A stretch of DNA of 64,000 nt from Symsagittifera roscoffensis (lineage: Eukaryota; Xenacoelomorpha; Acoela; Convolutidae), in the NCBI RefSeq assembly GCF_963678635.1, contig NC_087068.1:30320318-30384317 (forward strand). Reading direction: 5' to 3'. The notes beneath the pieces were generated by a model, which saw nothing but the letters and a program-made list of their open reading frames with translations, did no database searches and had not been told where the DNA came from. Shown here in pieces: positions 22,900-32,167 of the stretch. Each line of letters opens with the position of its first letter. Position 1 is the first letter of the stretch. Made by a program: the position numbers and the translations under genes.

Positions 22900-23449
22900 T
22901 CCTTATAGGGGGGAGATTCATTACTAGATACCCGAGGGCGGGTTATGATTAAAGAGATTCTACATTTGCACCAATCTTCAACAACATCACTATGAGAAAA
23001 GAAAAGAAAAATGAAAATCATTAAAAAAATTTTTTTTTCTATTTTCAGTTAAATATTTATGCAAGATTTTTGATTTTCTAACATTATGATGTGTGCGGAA
23101 TATTTATAAAGTTTAACTGTGCAAAAATCTCAGCCAAGCGTATTCAAAAATTTATTTAGCTCTAAAAAACTTCAGAAGAAAAACAATCGAGATTCATGGA
23201 TTTTTGTGGTCTAAAAAATTGATTATTTTGACAAAATAATCGATTATAACGGGTTTTTTAAAATTGAAAACAAACGATCATAATCACCTAAAAATCCATT
23301 TTCATGTTTGGATGGGTCATGAAAATTGATCATATGGGTTAAATTACTTGCCGATATAATCCACCATAATCGATTATTTCCCATGAAACTCCAGTGCGGG
23401 TAGAAAGTGCAAGAAGAAAAGTATAAATAAGCCTCGAATCAGCAAAAAC
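22900..23449. other. No feature recognised
   Basis: AT-rich sequence with several short 'aatcgattat' type palindromes between 23220 and 23380. No gene is visible. Confidence 0.4.
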
Positions 23450-23537
23450 TCGTAGGAGTCCAGGATACGATCTGCGACCTACTGCAATGATCAGATTTTA
23501 GTCTCACGCACTATCCACTCAGCCACGCAATCTTGAC
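23450..23537 (-). repeat. tRNA-like sequence (probable tRNA-derived SINE or tRNA pseudogene)
   Basis: On the - strand, gcgtggctgagtggatagtgc fits a Pol III A box (tRGCnnAGYnGG). About 45 bp later aggtcgcagatcgtatcctgg resembles a degenerate B box (ggttcgaatcc). The anticodon stem does not pair well and acceptor arms are not clear, so it is not a working tRNA. An SINE head is the simplest reading. Confidence 0.45.
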
Positions 23538-23539
23538 AA

Positions 23540-24076
23540 GCCACAAACACTAGTCACGAATAAAGCAGCTACATATGCTAATAAACTGCCAAGCAATTCA
23601 GTGAAAGTGGCACCAAATACAAATAAACTCAATTTTGCAAGTAATAATTTGGATTATATCAAAGTGAACGCATCCACACTAACTTTGCATTTAACCAACT
23701 GCAAAGCACAAAGCCACATTATGTATAAAGCATGCATTTCAAAAAATTGAGATAGAATGACATCTTCTGAAATCGAGTTTTCATTATTGCTATGTTGTTT
23801 AAAACAAATCAAATCTTTTAGTCGTTTTGATGAATTAAAAATGCATCAACTGTTTTAATTTATTACTATTCGAATGTCGAAGCCCATGCTGTGAAAAAGC
23901 TGTAAAGGGGAACCAATATTTGCGACTTAAATTGGAAAAAAACGAAGGTTTGTACTAATACACTAGCTTCTCAAGTGTAAAAAAGTCATAATATTAATCT
24001 GAATGCCGGTAGACTGCATCAGAATGGCCGGTAGACTGACCGGCAGACTTTATCGGTAGACTGTATAAAAATTAAA
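23540..24076. other. No gene; short ccggtagactg repeats
   Basis: AT-rich sequence. Between 24005 and 24063 the 11-mer ccggtagactg and variants occur four times. Nothing else is recognised. Confidence 0.4.
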
Positions 24077-24577
24077 CTACAAAAGTGCCAAATTTTTTAA
24101 AACTTTATACACACTACGCTGGGATTCAGAAGTTTTTTTCTTCTGCTCTTTTTTATGCCGCCGAGCTTTGATGTTTTTTTTGTAATTCCGTGGACAATGC
24201 CATGCCATTTTAAAACTCCGGTGAACAATCACCGAGCGACCGCGTAGATAAGTCGGCGGTTTTAAAAACTCTTGTTTTAACATACTACAAGGAAGAGGAC
24301 CCGCAAAAATTTTGGAAGGAGCCAGTGGCTCATTGCGTTTATAGACTACTAACAAAATCTTCAAATGTCGGACGGCTAACACCTTAGTGCTTAACCTCAC
24401 GAAAAAGTCGTTTCTTAACAACTTGAATGGTGTAGAGCAGTGCATCAATAGTCTAGAAATTTGGACTCGGAACATAAATGGACAAAAAATTACCCATTTC
24501 AGAAATAACAAAATGAGAGGAATGTTTGGGTACTGACTTTGCTGATATAACTTCAGCACACTAACCATAGGAACCAT
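24077..24577 (-). CDS. Unrecognised 166-codon ORF
   Basis: This ORF is long for an AT-rich region full of stops. It starts M-V-P-M-V-S-V-L-K-L-Y and ends in a very basic tail (K-K-N-I-K-A-R-R-H-K-K-E-Q-K-K-K). I recognise no domain. It lies antisense and head-to-head with the gypsy-tail remnant at 24581, so it may be the reverse strand of transposon sequence. No RNA or homology evidence is available here. Confidence 0.2.
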   Translation of the reverse strand: MVPMVSVLKLYQQSQYPNIPLILLFLKWVIFCPFMFRVQISRLLMHCSTPFKLLRNDFFVRLSTKVLAVRHLKILLVVYKRNEPLAPSKIFAGPLPCSMLKQEFLKPPTYLRGRSVIVHRSFKMAWHCPRNYKKNIKARRHKKEQKKKTSESQRSVYKVLKNLALL

Positions 24578-24580
24578 TCC

Positions 24581-25095
24581 ATGATGGCAGCATCGAAGTC
24601 GTTTTCCAGCGAGCTGGAGGACGGCACGCCATTCCAGAGGACTACTAAAATGCTAAAGGGTTCTAATGCAGCCTTAAATTTTAAGGCAGTAAAATTACTT
24701 AAAAGTACGTTAATAAAAAGAACTCTTCCCGGGGAAAGTGATGTGACGGAGCAAGAATCATTTCCTCAAAATCAGGAGTACAGACACCCTACGCAATTAC
24801 AAAAACGCCAAAAGAAGTCAACGCGAGGAGTGCCGAAGCCAGTTTGGAGGCCGCATCGAAAGCGGCAAAGAAAAATTGCAGAGGTCAAAAATCAATGAGA
24901 CTTGAAGAGATGGACATTTGTCGGCGTCAGATGTCAAAATGGAAAGTTACTTACGGGCCCTCGAGGCTACCCATCAAAATTGAAGCAAGAAGCAAACGAA
25001 CGGGGGTTTCTAGAATAAGGACTGCGCTGATCAATCGCATTTCCAAAGAAGGAAAGCAGAAAAAGGATACAACAAAAAAGTTAGCAAAGATATGA
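24581..25095 (+). pseudogene. Possible gypsy Pol C-terminal tail
   Basis: Two overlapping charged frames (24581-24898, 24844-25095) end with R-S-K-R-T-G-V-S-R-I-R-T-A-L-I-N-R-I-S-K-E-G. This aligns loosely with the tails at 21000 and 53740 (basic block, then [KR][LI]-x-[AG]-[VL]-[MI]-I, then E-G-x-K). No integrase was found upstream. A decayed solo tail is possible but weakly supported. Confidence 0.3.
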
Positions 25096-25099
25096 TAAT

Positions 25100-25728
25100 C
25101 GTAAGTTTTCTAAGCTAATTAAAAAATTACCAAACCAGGGAAAAAAGAGATTCTGGGGGTCAAAAATGCGAACATTGATTTGATATCTGGTTTTAATTTG
25201 AACTACACTATTGCCACTTTGCAATCCTGAGGGAGCCGAAATGTTCATTATCATACATCAATTCGTTGATTGTAAAAAACGGGGAAGGTCATATAGTGTG
25301 AATTAGTTCATTGTGTTATTTTGTTCATTCAGTTGTGTTCATCTGTCTGTCCTAAATGTACTGACTGGTTGTTTAATTGCTATATGCCCTCGGTGCTGAA
25401 TCAGCCCACGGTTTGACTCTAAACACCATTTTCCGATATTTATATTAATTTTATGGTATACAGTTTGAAATAAAATTACAATTATCGGTACTGTTTTCGA
25501 TATCTTAGCATAATTTCGAGAAACAATACAAAAAAGCTTGATGACCATATTGTCCCATTCTCAAAGTTACTTTAAATGAATCCAAATTGAAAACAACGGT
25601 GGTACGCCAACAAGCCGAAGTGTTGAATAAACATGCCAGCTAGGGACAATTTAACCTGACTGCATATAATGATGCTGAGAAGAAAATTGCCCAGGAACTT
25701 TTAATTTAATCAATGTTATAAATTGAAA
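25100..25728. other. No feature recognised
   Basis: AT-rich sequence with no convincing ORF or repeat. Confidence 0.4.
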
Positions 25729-25730
25729 TT

Positions 25731-25821
25731 TGGTCGAACTAAAAAAAAGTCCCACAAAATTTTCAGTTTTTTTTTGAAAATCCAATACCCCCTCCTCGAG
25801 AAAATCCTAGATCTGCCCCTG
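25731..25821 (-). mobile_element. hAT-like MITE left-end fragment
   Basis: It reads tggtcgaactaaaaaaaag...cctcctcgagaaaatcctagatctgcccctg. This is the reverse complement of the left end seen at 10951 (cagggg, aggatttt, ccgagg, gtcgaac). About 90 bp survive. Confidence 0.6.
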
Positions 25822-25941
25822 CATTTAAATCATAATAAGACTTTGAATCTTTCTTTTTCAATAGTTTCCTTGCTGAAATCTGCCGCGAGTTTTGTTTAAA
25901 TAGAAAAAATACTATTTTATGGTTAAATTTAGAACTTGAGT

Positions 25942-26035
25942 GTTGGCACAAAGTTGGCTCAAAATTGGCACAAAGTTGGCTCAAAATTGGCACAAAGTTG
26001 GCTCAAAATTGGCACAAAAAGTGTTTTGGCACAAA
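25942..26035 (+). repeat. 22-bp tandem repeat (two 11-mers), about 4 copies
   Basis: The unit ttggcacaaag + ttggctcaaaa is repeated, ending with ttggcacaaaaagtg. The two halves are related 11-mers. Confidence 0.85.
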
Positions 26036-26039
26036 ATGT

Positions 26040-27239
26040 TATTTCTCATTAAATTGTTATCACCTAAAATTTACAGTATGAAAAAAAAAGAAAAAACTTC
26101 TCGATTTCCATAATGTGGCTTGTTGATATCGCGGCCGCTTGAAGCTTGAATTTCCCCTTATCAATAACGAATTGATAAATTTGATTCAATTGATGTTAAA
26201 ACTTCTGGTTATCTGGATTTTTTGAAACTACCTGACAGTTGTGACTTTATCAAGCTAGAAATGAAAGAATCAGACTTACGCCTCTGGAGAATTTAAATTA
26301 GATTGGAAAAACTTCATTATTAGAGTCAATCAATTTTTATTTTGCTCACGCGTTTTCAAGTGGTAGGTTTAAAAGAATTTCAAAAATCAAATGTTCGCCT
26401 GGTTTTGGCTTGTCACGTTTGTTCTTCGTATACTTTGTTTTTACCGTTCTATTAATTTGATTGAATTATGAATTCAGTAAGACTTTTATTGTTCCTTTCT
26501 GTCAGCGTTCGATACCCGAGCCGAGGTGCGGGACTTATGTCGCAACAATTGCCCATCAAAATGAGCGACTCAAATTGGGTGTCTTGCGAATTCTCGCGGC
26601 CGACAAATTTCGAGCAACTTAATGCACCGAAATTCGACTTGTCGCGACTTCGCGCGATCCGATAGAGATATGATGCTACCATGCGCAATCGAGGAAACTC
26701 TGCGCGACTTTGCACAACCTACAAAAAATATTTTGCAACTATGTGCGATCCATAAAAACAATTTTGCGGCTATGCACTAAACGTCATATGAATCAAAAAA
26801 TGCTATGCTGCCGACTTGAAATTTTGTTAACATTGGTGTGAATTATGTGGGGATGGTGCAGCAGCACACCAAAGTCAAATTTATCAAAAAAATTGTGATT
26901 GCAATGTAGCGAAAAAGTATTGTTTTCAACTGGATTTCTAGACAAATTGAGGCTTTTTGTTCATAGTATGTAACGAAAATGTTAAGCAAAAATTTCGAAA
27001 ATGTAAAAATTTTATTTTGATTAACTATTACCAACCGCGGGAGCTCTTAAAATTCCAAAGTTTATATAGATCACCTTGAAACTTGCAGTTCTCAATGTTA
27101 ACACTTACTGATTCCTAAAGCGTCACTCTGATAAAAAATTCGAAAAACTCTTCTAGAGCTAAAAAAATATGTTCAAACTTTATAGTTATGTATCAAACAA
27201 ATAGCGCAACTTTTCATTCAGACTTTGTGCGACCATTTT
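26040..27239. other. No gene; cg-rich patch
   Basis: Mostly AT-rich. Between 26510 and 26780 several variants of gcgcgac / gtgcgatcc / ttgcgcaac-like words recur, giving a locally CpG-richer patch with short ORFs on both strands. No domain was recognised. Confidence 0.35.
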
Positions 27240-28883
27240 CAGCTGATGCTGCGTTAGTGAAGTGGGTTAAGGAGAAGAAAATGCTCCTCAACACTGAAAA
27301 AGGCAAGACCGAAGTGACGTTCTTCGCAGCCGGCTAGGTGGACGCCAAGTGGATCCCGAAGATCATCCTGTACGATAAGGAGATGGAGTTCAAGGCGAAT
27401 CCGAAGTTCTTGGGCGTCACCATGGACAAGACGTTGTCGTTCCAGCAGCACGTGGACGCAGTGGTGAAGACGGTGGAAGCGAGATGCAAGGCGACTGCGG
27501 TTCTAGGTGCGTCGGACTTTGGCTGGATGACGGAGCAGCTCAGAAAGGTCTTCTTAGCCACGCAGAAGAGTGTTATGGACTACGCCGGCCCTGGTTGGCA
27601 ACCATGGCTCTCCTCCACGCAGATGGACCGTCTCGACCGAGCCCAGAACAAGTGCTCGACACCAATAGAAGCAGTCCACCTTGAAGCTAATGTGCAGAGC
27701 TACCAGACTACTAGCAGGAGACTGACAGCGATCTCCTGGGAGAAAGCCAAGAGAGCTCCGAAGAACCACCCCAGAGAAGTGGCTAGTCGCCCCGGGCCCC
27801 CTCACCGTTTAGCCCGCAGTAACTGGAGAGAGCAAGCGAAGAGGACCGCGGATCAGCTACCGGAGGAGTTGGAGAAGAGAGAAGTCTTGAGTGTGGAAGC
27901 CCCCCCCCCCTTGGATAGAAGAGAGACAACGGTGGACCGCCTTTCCCAAGCCGATGGGAGAAAACAGAAGCGACAACAGTGTAGAGAAGGCCGTCAACAC
28001 CATCAACGACAACTGCCCTGAGTTTGTGATCTACACGGATGGCTCCGCGGCGGAAGGAACCAGAGACGGCGGATCTGCAGTTGTAGTAACGACAGGCGAC
28101 CCCCGCGAGCCAGAGGTGGTACAGGCTATCAAGATCAGAGGACGCACACTAACCTCCTCTTAGGAAGAAGAGCGAGAAGCCCTGCAGGAAGCAGCGAAGT
28201 GGATCGAGACGACCACGAGAGCAGGGAACAACAAGGTTATGATTTGCACAGACAGTCAGTCTCTAGTTGACGCCATTTCGAACAGCTCCAAGGACACCGA
28301 GAACATCAGGTCCTCCCATAACCGCGCTGTAGCATAAACGATCATCCAATGGGTACCCGGACACGTTTCCATACCCGGCAACGAATTGGCAGATAAATTG
28401 GCAAACGAGGCAGCCAATTCCAGAGAAGAAGAACCGATACTAGTCTCACTGAGTTGCGCCAAATCCTGTATCAAGAGAACCATGAAGGACGGAGACCCTT
28501 CTCACCACAGGATAGCGGCCGTGTACTCCAACCATTCCAGAGTGAGAGACAAGGAGGCTACCAAAACAAGAAAAGACGCGGTTCTGCTGGCAAGACTACG
28601 GTCAGGCCACTGCATGGCATTCTCAGCTTACAAGAACCTGATGGACCCGATGATAGACCCCCCTTGCCGACGATGCAACCAAAATAGAGACACTGTTGAA
28701 CACTGGCTAGACTGCCCTGGCACCGCAGCTATTAGACAGGAGTTATTTGGAACCATCAACACCGACCTTGCCTTTCTTACACGATACCCGACCGAGACGT
28801 TAACGTTGGCAGCGAGGAAATTGCCAAAAAGCATTCCCCGCTGACGTATATCATATTCAACAACAACAACAGCTGATGCTGCG
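27240..28883 (+). mobile_element. 5'-truncated LINE with 14-bp target-site duplication
   Basis: Identical 14-mers cagctgatgctgcg flank the element at 27240-27253 and 28870-28883. Just inside the right copy is a (caa)n tail (28858-28870). The body (27254-28869) starts abruptly inside reverse-transcriptase coding sequence. Truncated 5' end, simple-repeat tail and flanking duplication are the marks of target-primed reverse transcription. Confidence 0.9.
27254..28844 (+). pseudogene. LINE ORF2 3' part: RT end, RNase H, C-terminal zinc motif
   Basis: The RT connection region includes N-P-K-F-L-G-V-T-M-D-K-T-L-S-F (about 27390-27435), typical of Jockey/R1-like LINEs. RNase H follows with Y-T-D-G-S-A-A (28030-28050), E-E-E-R-E-A-L, C-T-D-S-Q-S-L-V-D-A and W-V-P-G-H-V-S-I-P-G-N-E-L-A-D, so its acidic catalytic positions are present. 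Near the end C-R-R-C-x(9)-H-W-L-x(2)-C fits the C-terminal zinc motif of these LINEs. Lesions: TAG at 27334-27336, a frameshift at an 11-12 C run near 27900, TAG at 28161-28163, TAA at 28335-28337. The end is TGA 28842-28844. Confidence 0.85.
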
Positions 28884-29019
28884 CCTTCAAGCTACTTTAA
28901 ACATCGGTGCAAAGGAAGATTTTTGATCCCGCGATAATCAAATATGCAATCATTCGGTCCGGGTATATTTTGCTTATTTCAAAAAAAACCTACAAGAATC
29001 CAAAACAAAAACAAGGCTA

Positions 29020-29640
29020 GCGGGTTGCTGTACAGGTAGGACAGAATGTTCCGAACATACTCAATAAAAAATAGAAAAAATTTATTATTACTTTTCCTAA
29101 AATTAGTTTTGTATATAGAGCGTGGTGTGATTTGAGATCTATAGACAACATTTGTCATCAAAACATGAACAACAAACCAAAAAAGGAAAATAAAAAATTT
29201 GAGAAGAAAATTTTCCTGTTTTTTGCAAAATTTTTAAAAATTTTACTTAAAAATCATTTTTGCAATAAAAGCACAAAACTAAACATCAAAAACTACTTTT
29301 ATATAGTTAAGTTTTTTAGACTAAAATTTTTTAGAAAATAAATTTCGATATAACGAGGGTTAACCGATTGCGTCAACCGCTCGAAAATAAACAAAATTTG
29401 AAAAAAAATTCCTTCAAATTTAACTCCACACTGGCAAAATTTTTAGAACGTTTTCATTGCCATTCGATTCACGAATAAAAAGGCCTTATTATGATATATC
29501 ACTCGACCTACTCTGACGATTAATCGTGGTACTTGATTTTGCGTAAAAAAGGGGAAAAAATTGAAACACACCCAAATACAAAGTTCATTCCTATTTTCAA
29601 TGGTCGGAACAAAAAAATTCAATTATTCCTATCTTCTGAA
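29020..29640 (+). repeat. Diverged duplicate, copy 1 (partner at 37830-38460)
   Basis: It shares ordered landmarks with 37830-38460: gctgtacaggtaggacagaatgttc / gctactgtgcagttagcacagaatgttc, gatatatcactcgacc / gatatataactcaacc, gtacttgattttgcgt / gtatttgattttgcgt, and acccaaatacaaagttc / tcccaatacaaagttc. It is non-coding. It lies 2.5 kb upstream of secreted-protein gene A. Confidence 0.65.
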
Positions 29641-29649
29641 AACACATCT

Positions 29650-32160
29650 CATTGATACAAGTAATTAATATTTATGCTTGCAGCCCTTTTTTAGTCAGAA
29701 CAATTTTAACGCAGAACAATTTTATGTAAATTTTTATTTACATAGTTTTGATTGATTTCAAAACTCCTGAGCTCAAACATAATTTAATTTTTTTGCTTTA
29801 AATAGTTCGTAACAAAGTTAAGGCAGCTTAATGTTTGCTGTTTGAAAAAATATTAACGCCGCAAAACCCTTAAAAGCAACTCGAAGATTTCAGATTGCTG
29901 GCCTGATATGTGCAGTTTTGTGTTAGTTTAATTTTGGTTACATGAAAAAAATGATTTGTTTCGTTGTTCAGAATTCTTGTTCAGATTGCTAAAATGACAG
30001 AACATTTGTGTTCGGGCAGTTTTTTTTTCTCCAGACAAATTTCGACTTTTGTACTAGCAATTTTTGGCGGAACTTTTTATATCATTCCAAAGATACTGTT
30101 GTCTTGAGCTCAAATTAATTTAAAAAAAAATTACTGTAAAAATTTTTTCGGGTGTTTTAAAGGTCGCCACTTTAGCCAATTTGGGACAAATGACGTGCTT
30201 TATACTTCGTGCTATTAACACGGAGATTTATTCTTTTGGTCTGTTTTTTCCATTTTGCGATATGCAAAATATATCCCTTTGTTTTTTAAATAGCGTGTGG
30301 GGGAATGCTTATCAAAAAAAAACTTCAAAAAAAAAGATTGTTCAAGTTTTTTTTGAAAATTTCATCAATAGTTTGATTTTAAAAAGTTCCATAGAAATTA
30401 TTTTACAGTCGGAGAAATTAGGGCTTCGTCCTGATACGCAAAACGGAAAAAACAGTCTTATTTTCATTTAGAATGACTTATTAGGCTCAGATTAATCAAT
30501 CAATCTGAAATAATTCTCGCTTACTCGTAGAGCGCTATAGATGAAAGGATATAAAGTCAGCAAAAAAGTCCCATGTTTAATGATGCACCTTAAATAAGCA
30601 GCGGGATAAAACGGCCTGGGGTTGATGCACTGATTTTCTGGTTGTTCCGACATCAAAAGTTCCGAATTTTTTGGTTGTTCCAACTTAGGGAATAATAATT
30701 TGGGGGACCTCAGTTAGGAGACTTTGGAAACTTTGAATTTGATCGAGTTTGCACAATCAACGCGCTATATATGTTTCTAATAACGCGTAAGCGGCGAATT
30801 AATCCGGCAGAATGCATCATTACGCTTTGAATTGAGGCCAGATACTTTCACTGTAAACATAACATAAAATTGTTATATAAAAACATTATTATACGAGAAA
30901 ACTATCACTTTGTACTTTACATAAAATGTGTTGGGGGGGGGGGGGCTTGGGGATTTTTAAAAAAGACATTGAAAAAAGCATCAAAACTTTTTCTATTGTT
31001 TTATGATTTTTTTAAGCCAAAAAATTATGAACCGACAAAAAATGGCTGCCGGAACATGTAGAGCTGTGCCCTGAGTTCAGTGCCTTGAGCTTAACGCTGG
31101 CATTTGTCGCATGAGTCGCCGGTCTCTAAAAAATTTTTGCCCGTCCAAATTGAACTATATCTTTCAAAAACTTCATTTTCATCAGAGCAAAACTATTCAT
31201 TTTCATGATAAGCAAAAACTGTAAAAGACTTGTTCTTCAATTTTTAAAGTTTAAAGCTGGTGTTCGTGATTTGTATTAGCTTTGACATCCTTACAATTTT
31301 CAAGCCTGTCAATCAGCCATTTAATCTTTGTTATCAAGCTGCAAAAGCGAAAAAAAAACCTGGATATCTTTTCAAGTTTTAAAGGTCGAAGTTTTAATGT
31401 TTATGTTTTATTATTGCAAAAGTCAAACTTGATAAGACCAAAAACTTATAAGAGTTATTTTTTTTTGAAAGCTGAGTCGCATATTAAGTTGAAAGCCCGA
31501 TCAGACCAAAATTCTCGTTTTGAGTAAAAATAAATCAAATTTTGCAAAAACCTATTTCGGACAAACTAAGCGAGGCAAATTGGATGACAAGAATGTTTCA
31601 TTTCATCTCAACTAATATAGATTTATTCCGGAACCCAGGTGAAGCTATAAATTCTTCTTTTGAATTACTTTTTTAAAATATATGTAAAACCTTTTAATGG
31701 TTTTAATGGATATTAATGTTTCGAACTGGGCATAAATTTTCGACCTCACATTTTTTCTCAAGCTTCTTTTTGTAGACAGCATTTTTCTCAAGTTTCTTCT
31801 CAGCTTCAAGGCTTAATTTAAGGCAATAATTTTTTGTCAAATTTGGTTAAGACGCCATATTTGCCTCAGATTTTGTAGTAAAATTATCTAAGATTAGAGT
31901 TCTCAAAGGTTCGTCGGGGTTATAATTGACGATTTTACCGCTTATAAACTATATCTCACAATAGAAAAATCTCTTCATAAAACTGCTTAGAAGTGGTCGT
32001 CTCCATTTTTGCTCCTAAAATTGAAACAGAAGACTGAGAGTTACTGAATTTCTGTTATCTTTTTACAATTTTATCTACCGATCAATTGCAAATCATTAGC
32101 ATAGTAGCATTTTACCAGACTCTGAGCGGAAATTAGTCTCCAGAATTCTTGTTATACTGA
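29650..32160. other. 5' flank of gene A; no gene recognised
   Basis: AT-rich. A segment near 30000-30100 (ctccagacaaattt...gacttttg) resembles one near 56275. A 12-G run lies at about 30933. No TATA box or start element can be assigned with confidence upstream of 32168. Confidence 0.4.
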
Positions 32161-32167
32161 CAACAAA

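Noticed and set aside
22527-22908. Overlapping ORFs of 100 and 121 codons on both strands
   Set aside because: They fall inside a hAT-like MITE and read through homopolymer and repeat sequence.
23450-23537. Functional tRNA gene
   Set aside because: The anticodon and acceptor stems do not pair well and the B box is degenerate.
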